Below are positions 20,042 to 28,314 of a stretch of DNA of 64,000 nucleotides, one piece after another. How positions within the stretch are numbered: the stretch's first letter is position 1; every line of letters begins with the position of its first letter. The notes beneath the pieces were generated by a model, which was not told the origin of the DNA, searched no databases, and saw nothing but the letters and a program-made list of their open reading frames with translations. The stretch is from Mycolicibacterium duvalii. Lineage in GTDB: Bacteria; Actinomycetota; Actinomycetes; Mycobacteriales; Mycobacteriaceae. A program made the position numbers and the translations under genes. The stretch is from positions 124,001 to 188,000 of the forward strand of contig NZ_AP022563.1 in NCBI RefSeq assembly GCF_010726645.1. The letters run 5' to 3'.

Positions 20042-20451
20042 CAGCGGGACAACGACTTTCGGTTGCGCGCGCACCGCGGTTGCTGGCGGCCGTCGGAGTG
20101 GCCGGCTCGATGGCGCTCGCGGCCGCGGGCGTGGCGCAGGCCCAGCCTGCTCCCGATCAGTGCAGCCCGGCGGCGCTGATGCGGGCACACGCCGCGACCA
20201 TGAACCAGATGGCCGACTATCTGGACTCGCATCCGGACGTCGAGCAGGTGTTCGCCGACGCCCGGGGCCGGGCGACACCCCAGGAGCGCCACGACGTGAT
20301 CGAGGCCTACACCGGCGCACATCCCGACGTGGCGGCCGCGCTGCGGGACATTCACCGCCCGATGCAGGATCTGCGCAGCAGCTGCGGCCTGCCCATGCAC
20401 CCCGGTATGCACGGCGGCATGGGATTTGGTCCGATGGGACCCGGCCAGTAG
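20038..20451 (+). CDS. Secreted hemophore-related protein
   Basis: 137 residues. A Sec signal peptide (LLAAVGVAGSMALAAAGVAQA) is cut near residue 35. The mature part has two cysteines (42 and 116) that can form a disulfide, and the helical pattern AATMNQMADYLDSHPDVEQVFADARG typical of the mycobacterial hemophore (Rv0203-like) family. The C-terminus is a Met/His/Gly tail (MHPGMHGGMGFGPM) that could bind metal or heme. AAGGAGG 4 bp before the ATG is a near-perfect ribosome site. Heme binding is inferred from family. Confidence 0.75.
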   Translation: MTAGQRLSVARAPRLLAAVGVAGSMALAAAGVAQAQPAPDQCSPAALMRAHAATMNQMADYLDSHPDVEQVFADARGRATPQERHDVIEAYTGAHPDVAAALRDIHRPMQDLRSSCGLPMHPGMHGGMGFGPMGPGQ

Positions 20452-20497
20452 TTCCCGCGCTATCGCAGTTCGCCGCGTTCAGGCGTCGGGCTCGCGG

Positions 20498-20971
20498 TCA
20501 GTCAACCGGTTCGGTGGGCATGGCGAGGGTCACCCAGTCATGGAGCCCGCCACGGTAGTACGCCAGCGACGACGCCGGGAAGCCGGCCTCCAGGAGCTGG
20601 CGGATCGCATCGGGAGACTGTGGGCATTGTGGACCGTTGCAGAACCCGATGTTCAGGCGCGACGCATCCAGTTCAGCTCTGCGGTCCTTGATCTGACCGT
20701 GCGGGATGCCGACCGCTCCCGGGATGGTGACGCCGCCCTTCGAATCGGGATTTCGGGTGTCGATGAGCAGCGCGCCGTCGCGCACCCCCTCGATCAACTC
20801 GAGCTCACCGAGGGTCACCACGCCCGGAGCGCAGTGCAGGGGCTGCAGTTCCCCCCAGGTGGTGTCCACTGCCACGAGGTCGGCTTCCTGTCCCAGCGTC
20901 CGGGGGACACTGGCCGGCGCTTGGCGACGGGTTCTGGAGCGGCGCTGCAGGTCGACCGGGAAACTCGGCAT
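20498..20971 (-). CDS. Rhodanese-like sulfurtransferase
   Basis: 157 residues. After about 50 non-conserved residues, a rhodanese domain has LLIDTRNPDSKGGVTIPGAVGIPHGQI and the active-site loop FCNGPQCPQSPDAI. Cys111 is the likely catalytic residue, with a second Cys at 116 that could form a disulfide with it. It is convergent with the hemophore gene (46 bp apart) and divergent from the interrupted HhH-GPD gene (75 bp between starts). Confidence 0.82.
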   Translation of the reverse strand: MPSFPVDLQRRSRTRRQAPASVPRTLGQEADLVAVDTTWGELQPLHCAPGVVTLGELELIEGVRDGALLIDTRNPDSKGGVTIPGAVGIPHGQIKDRRAELDASRLNIGFCNGPQCPQSPDAIRQLLEAGFPASSLAYYRGGLHDWVTLAMPTEPVD

Positions 20972-21046
20972 CTCTGCAGCCTATCGGTCCTGCTCAGCGG
21001 AGGTGGCCGTGTCAGGCGACCGCGGTGAACGTCCTAAACTGGCGGA

Positions 21047-21193
21047 GTGGCCAAGCTGCAGTTAGTCCAGGACCCCGCGGCCGATGCGCTGCTGGAGGCC
21101 AACCCGTTCGCGCTGCTGGTCGGCATGTTGCTGGATCAGCAGGTGGGGATACGATTGCGACTATGTCCCAGTCCAAACCTTTGCGTGCCATAG
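21047..21193 (+). pseudogene. 5' remnant of the HhH-GPD DNA-repair gene, cut off by the element
   Basis: The GTG at 21047 starts 32 native codons (VAKLQLVQDPAADALLEANP..., ending LLDQQ) up to the attachment core. Reading then runs 17 codons into the element and stops at TAG (21191-21193). The rest of the gene lies 7.4 kb away after 28503. The leftover host promoter now points into the integrase gene, whose start (21163) lies within this remnant. Confidence 0.88.
21136..21142. other. Left attachment core (attL)
   Basis: TCAGCAG, shared with 28497-28503. To its left is the host gene (codons ...L-D-Q-Q); to its right the sequence leaves HhH-GPD similarity at once. The integrase ATG is 20 bp further on, the usual int-next-to-att layout. 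The true crossover dinucleotide inside the core cannot be fixed from one copy. Confidence 0.75.
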
Positions 21194-22761
21194 TTGGTGC
21201 TCGCGTCTCCGTTCTGCAAGGGCCGCAGAAGGTTTCGCACCTTGCTCAGATCGAAAGCACGACCCGATGGGCCGAGGCCAACGGATACGAGGTGGTCGGT
21301 AGCTTCGAAGACCTTGGCGTCTCCGCAGAGAAGCGCCCCGAAGACCGGCCCGAACTGGGGAAGTGGCTCGACGACGAGGGGGCGGCCCGGTGGGACGCCA
21401 TCGTATGGTCGAAGATGGATCGTGCGTTCCGATCCACCCGGCACTGTGTCGACTTCGCCCGGTGGGCAGAGGAGCGACACAAGACCGTCGTCTTCGCCGA
21501 CGACGGGCTGAAGCTCGACTACCGGCCGGGAACGGCCAAAGGCATCGACGCGATGATGGCCGAACTGTTTGTCTACCTCGGTTCGTTCTTCGCTCAGCTC
21601 GAACTCAACCGGTTCAAGGCGCGTGCCAGCGACAGCCACCGCAAGTTGCGACAGATGGATCGGTGGGCGTCCGGTGTGCCTCCACTTGGCTTCAAAGTGG
21701 TCGACCACCCCAGCGGCAAGGGAAAGGGACTTGATACTGACCCAGAGGGCAAGGCGCTCATAGAGCAGATGGCAGCGAAGCTGCTCGATGGCTGGAGCTT
21801 CATCCGAATTGCCGCGTGGTGTAACGAGTCCGGGCACCTCACCAACATGGACCGGGCCAGAATTGCCAAGGGTAAGCCCGCGAAAGCCCGCCCGTGGACG
21901 GTCAACACGGTTATCGACGCGCTTACCTCGCCTAGGACACAAGGGCTGAAGATGACGGGTCGCGGCAAGCAAGCCAAGACCGTGCTCGACGGCGACGGGG
22001 AGCCGATCCGGCTCGGCCCTCCGACTTTTGATGCGGACACCTGGAAACAGATTCAGGAAGCCGCCCAGCTTCGGAAGATGAACCGGCGCACGCCGACGGG
22101 CTCCGCGAATCCGATGCTCGGTGTCGGCATCTGCGGATGCCCCGGCTGTCCCGCGTGCGACGGGGCTGCGGGGCCGATCTGCGGCGCCTCTTTGGCTCAA
22201 CAGTTCACTCGAAAGAAGCTCGCCAGCGGCGAGACGAGGGAATGGCGGTCGTACCGCTGCGGCCGGACTCCGTTGAACTGCAACGGCGTCAGCATGCGCG
22301 CAGAAGACGCTGATGGCTTGCTCGAAGAGACGTTCTTGGACCGTTGGGGCGACGAGAAGGTGACTCGGCGCGTGTTCGTGACGGGGGAGGATCATTCTTA
22401 CGAGCTTGAGCAGGTGAACGCCAGCATCGACCGATTGCGTAAAGAGTCAGACGCTGGCCTCATTGTGTCCGCCGAGGACGAGGACCTCTACATCCAGCGG
22501 ATGCGGTCGCTGATCGACCGCAGAAGCGCGCTGGAGGCCCTACCGTCGCGGCCGGCTGGATGGACCACCGAGGAGACGGGCCATACCTACGGTGAGGTGT
22601 GGGAGACCGCCGACAAGCGTCAGCTCATGGTGGACCACGGGGTCAGGTTCGTTCTTGTTTCAGGTCGACCCCTCCATACGAGCATTTATAGGCCAGACGA
22701 CGGTGTGCCGTTCGTGGACATTTCCGGAGCCGAGGCTAAGCGGCTGGGACTGGCCCGGTAG
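21163..22761 (+). CDS. int: Large serine recombinase (integrase)
   Basis: 532 residues from the ATG at 21163. The N-terminal catalytic domain starts ARVSV (Arg14, Ser16 nucleophile) and includes WSKMDRAFRSTRH with the conserved DR. Next come the recombinase domain (about 165-300) and a zinc-ribbon-like Cys cluster (GICGCPGCPACDG, then SYRCGRTPLNCNG, roughly 330-380), then a coiled-coil tail. It should integrate and excise the element at TCAGCAG. A -10-like TACGAT just upstream of the ATG would give a leaderless mRNA. The frame is open upstream into host DNA, but the integrase similarity starts here. Confidence 0.93.
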   Translation: MSQSKPLRAIVGARVSVLQGPQKVSHLAQIESTTRWAEANGYEVVGSFEDLGVSAEKRPEDRPELGKWLDDEGAARWDAIVWSKMDRAFRSTRHCVDFARWAEERHKTVVFADDGLKLDYRPGTAKGIDAMMAELFVYLGSFFAQLELNRFKARASDSHRKLRQMDRWASGVPPLGFKVVDHPSGKGKGLDTDPEGKALIEQMAAKLLDGWSFIRIAAWCNESGHLTNMDRARIAKGKPAKARPWTVNTVIDALTSPRTQGLKMTGRGKQAKTVLDGDGEPIRLGPPTFDADTWKQIQEAAQLRKMNRRTPTGSANPMLGVGICGCPGCPACDGAAGPICGASLAQQFTRKKLASGETREWRSYRCGRTPLNCNGVSMRAEDADGLLEETFLDRWGDEKVTRRVFVTGEDHSYELEQVNASIDRLRKESDAGLIVSAEDEDLYIQRMRSLIDRRSALEALPSRPAGWTTEETGHTYGEVWETADKRQLMVDHGVRFVLVSGRPLHTSIYRPDDGVPFVDISGAEAKRLGLAR

Positions 22762-22803
22762 GTCTTGTCCGTCCTCGATTGCGAACACTAATGTGAAATC
22801 TGT

Positions 22804-24312
22804 ATGCCCGCGATGAAGTACCTGCGGTTCTACCTCGACCGGGATTGTGTGCTTGTACCCGGATGGGGCAAGACGAAGAAGGTTCGCAAGGGTTGCGAAC
22901 ATTGGAACTTGGCAGACACCAAGCGTTATGTGGACTTCTTCAAGCGGAACGCGAAATTGAAGAACGGCACGGGCGGACTACTGGTTATCGATGTGGACCC
23001 GAAAAACGGTGGTTCGATTGACGCCCTTCAGCGGAGATTCCCGGATCTGCCGCAAACACGGATGGTCCAGACGGTTACACCGCACCCAAACGGTTTTGGG
23101 AAGCACCTGATCTTCACGATTCCCAATGACGTTCGCCTCAGGTGGCGAGGGTTAGGCCCTGGCATAGACGTACCTCCTGCCGTGATGCTGCCGGGAAGTG
23201 TTGTCATCTGCCCTGACGGCGTTGAGCGCAAGTACGAGCTCCTCAACGATCTAGATCCAGCGCCAGCTCCACTGGGGCTTCTTGCCGTTATCGACAAAGG
23301 CGAGGATTCGGGGATCGAAAGACAACCGGAGTCAGGTTACGAGGCGGACGAGACGGTGGACGCACTCGTCCGCAGGTTCGCAGAGGCCGGCCCCGGAGAA
23401 CGGAACGATGTACTTCTCAGCGTTGCCCCTCCGGTGATCCGGATGAAGGGGCACGAAGGCGCAGCACTGTTGAGAGGCGCCTATACCGGCGACGATCCCA
23501 AGTGGCTTGAAATCGCATTGAGAGGAGCACTGCAGAAGTACGCGGGTGCGTCGGCTCCGAACACGGCGAAACCGTCAAAGTACCTCGCAGATGCTCTACA
23601 ACGGGTCGAACGCAGAGCCCGCTACGGACTTTGGACCGGTCCCGGTGGGGCAACAGACCGAGTGGTGTTGTTTTCGATCCTGCGGTTGTGCCGGAACGAG
23701 CACACCCTGACCATTGGTGCCAGCGTCCGGACGCTGTCGCTGATTACTGGCCTGGAGCCGAAGACAGTCAGTTCGGCTACGGGGAGGCTCGTCAAGGCAG
23801 GTCTTGTCTGCATCCTCCAACAGAACGACGACGGCACCGAGTACGGACTAATTGTGCCGGGATTGACCACAGTTCCTAGTAAGGGGGAATCCCCCCTCAG
23901 GGGATTCCCTGTAGATCCCCTCCATGTTGTTTGGTTAGGTGACGGCTTAGCTGGCCGTCACTCCCAGGTATTCGATCTGGTGAGTGTTGGCATCCGCAGT
24001 GCTAAGGAGATCAGCACTGCGGGAGGCATGGGTTACTCCACAGCACGAGACGTGCTGTCCAGACTGGTTGCGGTTGGGCTGTTGGAGAGAGACGGCACGG
24101 CCTACTCCGTGCCTGAAGGAGCCGAGCAAATCGCAGAAGAACTGTCCCGAGAACTGGGCGGTTTGGAGAAGTACGTGAGGCTGGCTGATCGCATCGACGA
24201 GGAGCGGGCTCGGCCACGTGGGGACGAGGTTGCCGCCGCTAGAGCGGCGGATGATGACCGACGCCGCCGCGACGAGGATAAGGAACTCATGCGGCAGTTG
24301 GGCATCATCTAG
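22804..24312 (+). CDS. Bifunctional primase/polymerase (prim-pol) replication protein
   Basis: 502 residues. The prim-pol domain (about 5-165) shows the metal-binding VIDVDP (Asp63, Asp65), the GFGKHLIF motif with His101, and PGSVVICPDG near 145. The C-terminal part has two winged-helix-like regions (LSLITGLEPKTVSSATGRLVKAGLV and YSTARDVLSRLVAVGLLERDG) that may bind the origin, and an Arg/Glu-rich tail. There is no helicase domain. Such proteins start replication of plasmids, satellites and integrative elements after excision. It lies 42 bp after int. A start at the second Met (22813) is equally possible. Confidence 0.82.
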   Translation: MPAMKYLRFYLDRDCVLVPGWGKTKKVRKGCEHWNLADTKRYVDFFKRNAKLKNGTGGLLVIDVDPKNGGSIDALQRRFPDLPQTRMVQTVTPHPNGFGKHLIFTIPNDVRLRWRGLGPGIDVPPAVMLPGSVVICPDGVERKYELLNDLDPAPAPLGLLAVIDKGEDSGIERQPESGYEADETVDALVRRFAEAGPGERNDVLLSVAPPVIRMKGHEGAALLRGAYTGDDPKWLEIALRGALQKYAGASAPNTAKPSKYLADALQRVERRARYGLWTGPGGATDRVVLFSILRLCRNEHTLTIGASVRTLSLITGLEPKTVSSATGRLVKAGLVCILQQNDDGTEYGLIVPGLTTVPSKGESPLRGFPVDPLHVVWLGDGLAGRHSQVFDLVSVGIRSAKEISTAGGMGYSTARDVLSRLVAVGLLERDGTAYSVPEGAEQIAEELSRELGGLEKYVRLADRIDEERARPRGDEVAAARAADDDRRRRDEDKELMRQLGII

Positions 24313-24318
24313 CGCGGA

Positions 24319-24867
24319 TCACGCCGCGTAGTTGTAGACCGTCTGTCGGCTTACCCCGAATACCTTGGCCAGGGTGGTCACAGACTCGCCCGCCGCGAGT
24401 CGGGCACGAAGCTCGTCGGCCTGCTCAATAGTGAGGGCCGCTTTACGGCCCCTGTACTTCCCCGCAGCCTTCGCGACAGCGATTCCCTCCCGTTGCCGCT
24501 CGAGAATCATTGACCGTTCGAACTCGGCGACAGCGCCAAGCATGGACAGCAGCAGTGTGTTCATCGCCGAGTCCTCGCCCGTAAAGGCGAGAGACTCCTT
24601 GACGAACTCAACTCGCACACCCTTGCCGGTCAGTTCACGGACGATCCGGCGCAGGTCTTCCAGGTTGCGGGCCAGGCGGTCCATGCTGTGGACGACGAGA
24701 GTGTCCCCCTCGCGGACGTACTCAAGCGCCCTTGCCAGTTCTGGACGTTTGGTGTCCTTGCCACTGGCCTTATCGGTAAACACCTTGTCCAGTTCCACGC
24801 CGTCGAGCTGGCGTCCGGTGTTTTGGTCGACCGTGCTGACTCGCTGGTACCCGACACGATGTCCCAT
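24319..24867 (-). CDS. Small serine recombinase (resolvase/invertase)
   Basis: 182 residues. The resolvase domain has GYQRVSTVDQ (Ser11 nucleophile), SMDRLARN, and the E-helix region LSMLGAVAEFERSMILERQREGI. The C-terminal helix-turn-helix is ELRARLAAGESVTTLAKVFGVSRQTVYNY. It is complete and probably active. It faces the prim-pol gene tail to tail with 6 bp between them. It may resolve multimers of the excised element. A candidate site lies just upstream of its start (24891-25017). Confidence 0.9.
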   Translation of the reverse strand: MGHRVGYQRVSTVDQNTGRQLDGVELDKVFTDKASGKDTKRPELARALEYVREGDTLVVHSMDRLARNLEDLRRIVRELTGKGVRVEFVKESLAFTGEDSAMNTLLLSMLGAVAEFERSMILERQREGIAVAKAAGKYRGRKAALTIEQADELRARLAAGESVTTLAKVFGVSRQTVYNYAA

Positions 24868-25395
24868 GTTTTCTAACCTCCTCGTCTAACCGTATGTCCA
24901 TTTGGATTCTAAGACCCTACTAGGCAGTACGTCGAATAATTGTTTCCCGACTCTAGTTTGACGCTGAAGCGGTCGGCGGAGACTGCCCAGCACGGGTGTA
25001 CCCCAGATGGACATTCGTGCGTCAGCGTGGCCCACAGGGCCTGTAACGGTGTTCCCCTGCGTGGGGGCTAGGTCTGAGTTAGGCAGCGCCCGGCAGTAGG
25101 GGCTGCGGCGCTGTACTGCACAGGCAGCGCAGGGTTGGCGTGCGTGCGGGATGCAGGGATACAGGGTGGGGTAGCGCCTGGGAGTGCAGCACTGAGCGGG
25201 GCAGGTTGTGGCGCAGTTCGCCGGACGGAGGCACCCCAGGGGGGTTACCCCCTCCCCGGGCCTCCTGACCGGTCGGTTATGCGGGTGCCCGGTCGTGTAC
25301 GGGTTTCAGAGCTCCAGACTCGCCGGGAGTACGCAGAACTTACGGCTGGTCTGGTGGCCCTGTCGGGCGAGTCCAAATCGTTGACCTCCAACGAT
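24868..25395. other. Non-coding region of the element (possible recombination site or origin)
   Basis: 528 bp without a convincing gene. The left part is A/T-richer and contains the inverted repeat at 24891/25003. The right part is G-rich with short recurring pieces (AGGCAGCGC..., GGGGTTACCCCC near 25239). One open frame (25135-25416) has an Ala/Gly/Arg-biased product without recognisable features. Next to a resolvase and downstream of a replication gene, this is the natural place for a res site and/or replication origin. Confidence 0.45.
24891..25017. repeat. Inverted repeat beside the resolvase gene
   Basis: CGTATGTCCATTTGG (24891-24905) and CCAGATGGACATTCG (25003-25017) are inverted copies matching at 13 of 15 positions, 97 bp apart, with the first 23 bp upstream of the resolvase start. 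Serine resolvases bind paired inverted 12-mers in such promoter-proximal res sites. Assignment is by position and symmetry only. Confidence 0.5.
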
Positions 25396-25830
25396 TCACA
25401 GGGGTCGTTGCGCTGAGCGTCGATCAGCGACGATTGTCGAAATTCGACTCACAGCTGATTCGGGAGGTTCATGTTCCCAAATTCGTACGACCTCCCACCC
25501 CAGATTTGTGAGGTGTTCGGTCGTGGATACATCCCGTCGCTGGTTGTTCAAGAACTTCGCATTCCAGGCGTGGGCATTAGCAGCTGGCTGTCCTCCGTGC
25601 TCTGGGCATCCGTGCCAGAAGCAGCCGTCTACGAAGACGGCGACCCTGACTGATGTGAATGCGATGTCGATGGTGCGCCTGGGTATGCCCGGCACGGGTA
25701 CTCCCAGGCGATACCGCATTCCGCGAGCGTGTAGGAGTTTTCGGAGATCGATCTCAGGCTTGGTATCCCGGCGTGCTTGCCGTTGCATTCGGGATCGAAC
25801 GCTCGGAGAACTCGGTGCGGGGAACCGCAT
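25396..25830 (-). CDS. vsr: Very short patch repair endonuclease Vsr
   Basis: 144 residues. Vsr nicks 5' of the T in T:G mismatches made by deamination of 5-methylcytosine. The catalytic Asp55 (TIDIAF) and the zinc/active-site segment VFVDGCFWHGCPEH (Cys70, His73, Cys75, His78) are present, as are KFLNNQRRD and GWEVVRIWEHE. It is divergent from the C5 methyltransferase with 58 bp between starts, the expected pairing: Vsr limits the mutagenic cost of that methylation. Confidence 0.93.
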   Translation of the reverse strand: MRFPAPSSPSVRSRMQRQARRDTKPEIDLRKLLHARGMRYRLGVPVPGIPRRTIDIAFTSVRVAVFVDGCFWHGCPEHGGQPAANAHAWNAKFLNNQRRDVSTTEHLTNLGWEVVRIWEHEPPESAVSRISTIVADRRSAQRPL

Positions 25831-25853
25831 CCGCCCAGCTTAATCACCGCAGG

Positions 25854-25883
25854 TTGACAGGACTACCGCCCGCGAGCCATAGC
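25854..25883 (+). promoter_or_regulatory. Candidate promoter of the methyltransferase-endonuclease operon
   Basis: A perfect -35 TTGACA (25854-25859) and a weaker -10 CATAGC (25878-25883) are 18 bp apart. The methyltransferase ATG is 6 bp past the -10, so the transcript would be leaderless, which is common in mycobacteria. An inner GTG at 25918 is the alternative start if a leader exists. Confidence 0.5.
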
Positions 25884-25888
25884 GCACT

Positions 25889-27178
25889 ATGTCCCTGGTG
25901 CGCCTTAGGATTCGCAGTGTGTCATCGACTAACGACGTCAATCCCGCGCCAGTGCGAGTCATCGACCTCTTCGCCGGAGCGGGCGGCCTGTCGCAGGGGC
26001 TCCACGACATTGGAGCAGTCACCTTGCTCGGATCGGATTTCTGGCCCGCCGCCGCGAAGTCCTACCGAGCCAACCATCAGGATGTTCCCTTCCTTGAGAT
26101 CGATGCACATGACCTGTCGGCTGAGCTGCTCATTTCGGAGGCCCACGGCAAGCCCGACGCAATCGTTGGAGGTCCACCCTGCCAAGGGTTCTCCTCGGCT
26201 GGTGCAAAGAATGGCGCTGACCTTAGGAACAGCCTGGTCGGGGTGTTTGCTTCGCTGATTGCTGAGATCAAACCGAATAGCTTCGTCTTCGAAAACGTCG
26301 AAGGTTTTTTGACATCCGCCGCTGGAGATTACGTTGTTGCGCTGCTGGACCCATTGATCGAGGCAGGTTACAAGATTGCAATCGAAAAGCTGAATGTTGC
26401 GAATTACGGCGTCCCGCAGCTAAGGAAGCGGACAATAGCAATCGGCTCACTTACGTCAATGCCAGCACTCCCTCGCGCCACTCATCGTGCTTTCGGCTCA
26501 CCCGGATCGACGAAGACCGGCCATAGATTATTGCCCTACACGCCGACCGTGCAGGATGCGATCGACGATCTGCCGGCCGTAGCAATTAACGCGGTCGACG
26601 CAACTCTGCCCAACCATTGGGTTCGTCCTCCGGGTGAACTCAATGCCCTCCGGTATAAGGCACTAAAGTGGGGCCAGACTATGCGTGACCTCCCGCCCGA
26701 ATTGCAGCACGATAGTTACATTCGTCGGGCGAACAGGCGGGTTTCGGATGGCACGCCAACTGAAAAACGAGGCGGAGCCCCAGCGGGCCTCCGGAGGCTC
26801 AAGCCAGACGAGCCTTCGCGTGCAATCACAAGTGCAGCGGCCCGTGAATTCATCCATCCGTTCGAAGATCGCCCTCTTACGCTGAGAGAGTGTGCGCGAC
26901 TGCAGACTTTCCCCGACGAGTATCAGTTCTTGGGCAGCAACAACGATGTTGCGACGCTCATCGGTAATGCAATCCCTGTGAGGTTCGCTTCGGCACTTGG
27001 TCGCGCTCTTGCGTCCACTCTATCGATGGATCAAGGTCTCTACTCTGAACCCGGCAGGTTGGTTCACTTCGAGCCAACCGTCGGGGAACAAATGAGCCCT
27101 GCGCTCGCTGCGGTAACGGACCGCATTTTGAGTAGGTATCAAAAGTCTTTTGCCGAGGAGCTGACGCTGTGGTCTTGA
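25889..27178 (+). CDS. DNA (cytosine-5) methyltransferase, type II
   Basis: 429 residues. All core C5-methyltransferase motifs are in order: I VIDLFAGAGGLSQGL (24-38), IV GGPPCQGFSSAG with catalytic Cys98, VI ENVEGFL, VIII QLRKRTIAIG, IX RPLTLRECARLQTFPDEY and X IGNAIPVRFASALG. The target-recognition region is about 190-290. It protects the element's recognition sequence from the partner nuclease. Its stop overlaps the endonuclease gene by 10 bp. GC and codon use are lower than in host genes, consistent with recent transfer. Confidence 0.95.
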   Translation: MSLVRLRIRSVSSTNDVNPAPVRVIDLFAGAGGLSQGLHDIGAVTLLGSDFWPAAAKSYRANHQDVPFLEIDAHDLSAELLISEAHGKPDAIVGGPPCQGFSSAGAKNGADLRNSLVGVFASLIAEIKPNSFVFENVEGFLTSAAGDYVVALLDPLIEAGYKIAIEKLNVANYGVPQLRKRTIAIGSLTSMPALPRATHRAFGSPGSTKTGHRLLPYTPTVQDAIDDLPAVAINAVDATLPNHWVRPPGELNALRYKALKWGQTMRDLPPELQHDSYIRRANRRVSDGTPTEKRGGAPAGLRRLKPDEPSRAITSAAAREFIHPFEDRPLTLRECARLQTFPDEYQFLGSNNDVATLIGNAIPVRFASALGRALASTLSMDQGLYSEPGRLVHFEPTVGEQMSPALAAVTDRILSRYQKSFAEELTLWS

Positions 27179-28215
27179 GCCAGAGCCAACGTGCCCTATT
27201 CGAGAGGGTATGCAGGCTTTCCAGTGGTGACCTCGGCGTGTCCCTGGCTCCAGCCGTCGCCAAAGCCTTGATCCATCTGATTGCCCGTGACCTCGGTGTT
27301 GTCCGTTTTTCCGATACCGAACAGTCGAATGTCCCAGAGCTGTTCGACGTGAATCCGCCCAGTTTGTTGCGCCTCGATAACACCGAAGACGTAATCGACA
27401 CTTTCAAAAGGCTAATGGATGCGGTAGACGATGGTGACACTTATTTTGCTTGTCTCGGCGCGTTGCATAAAGCTCGTCTGAAATACGAGAGGATTCTCAC
27501 GCAACAGCCAATTCCGACGTTGGAGCAAGTTGGCCCCAGGGGTCTGCTCCAGTACGGGGCGTGGAGGCCATCCAACCTTGCAGCTCTACTTCTTTGGCGT
27601 AAGTGGATGTTCGATTTGGATAATCGCGCGGGCCAGGAAACCGGATACCTATTCGAGCCAATAATTGCCAGCGCTATTGGCGGGGTTCCAGCAGCGGCAA
27701 GTAAAAGCCCAGTTCGGCGGCGAAACGACCACAGAAAGGGTCGCCAGGTCGATGCCGTAAAGGGGAATCTGGCGTACGAAATAAAACTGCGAGTTACTAT
27801 CGCTGCGTCCGGTCAAGGCCGGTGGTCGGAAGAACTCGACTTCCCACTCGATTGTGTCGCGGGTGGATACACGCCAGTTTTGGTTGTTCTCGACTCGACG
27901 GATAATGCAAAGCTGTCTGAACTTCAAAAGGCATTCGAGGCAGTCGGTGGCCAATCCTACGTCGGGGAGGATGCATGGAAACATCTGGAAGTGTCAGCTG
28001 GTCCGACCATGGCAGTTTTTCTCGACAAATACGTTAAGGAACCGCTCAAGCACGTCCTCGAAGAGGCTCCACCAGAGTCCGATCTGCCAGATTTCTCGTT
28101 GTCGCAGAACTCCGATTCAATCACGTTCAAGATCAACGACGAGTCGGTCCGTATTCCAAGAACTGTCAATCCCGATCTCGCCACAAGTGGCGACTCAATC
28201 CCGCCAGACGCGTGA
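27169..28215 (+). CDS. Type II restriction endonuclease, probably ApaLI-like
   Basis: 348 residues. A PD-(D/E)XK-type core is visible: GRQVDAVKGNLAYEIKLRVT gives Asp195, Glu204 and Lys206, with Glu163 (GYLFEPI) as a possible upstream acidic residue. The stretch RVTIAASGQGRWSEELDFPLDC resembles what I recall of the ApaLI family (GTGCAC cutters), so that specificity is a hypothesis. The 10 bp overlap with a C5 methyltransferase gene makes the restriction role secure even if the specificity is wrong. The track of a start at GTG 27169 gives the overlap. Confidence 0.8.
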   Translation: MVLSQSQRALFERVCRLSSGDLGVSLAPAVAKALIHLIARDLGVVRFSDTEQSNVPELFDVNPPSLLRLDNTEDVIDTFKRLMDAVDDGDTYFACLGALHKARLKYERILTQQPIPTLEQVGPRGLLQYGAWRPSNLAALLLWRKWMFDLDNRAGQETGYLFEPIIASAIGGVPAAASKSPVRRRNDHRKGRQVDAVKGNLAYEIKLRVTIAASGQGRWSEELDFPLDCVAGGYTPVLVVLDSTDNAKLSELQKAFEAVGGQSYVGEDAWKHLEVSAGPTMAVFLDKYVKEPLKHVLEEAPPESDLPDFSLSQNSDSITFKINDESVRIPRTVNPDLATSGDSIPPDA

Positions 28216-28222
28216 ACAACTA

Positions 28223-28245
28223 ACCCCCGGCGATGGCACGGGGGT
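28223..28245 (+). terminator. Hairpin after the restriction endonuclease gene
   Basis: ACCCCCG (28223-28229) and CGGGGGT (28239-28245) pair around a 9-base loop, 7 bp past the stop. It probably insulates the rebuilt repair gene from the restriction operon. Confidence 0.6.
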
Positions 28246-28314
28246 CGCCCCGCGTGTCAACCCCTCACTATGTGCGCTGCTTCGGACTCCGACTGTTGCT
28301 CGTACGCTTCTGGC

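Noticed and set aside
25135..25416. Possible 93-residue ORF in the element's non-coding block
   Set aside because: No ribosome site, no motif, runs into the vsr 3' end; codon pattern not like the element's other genes.
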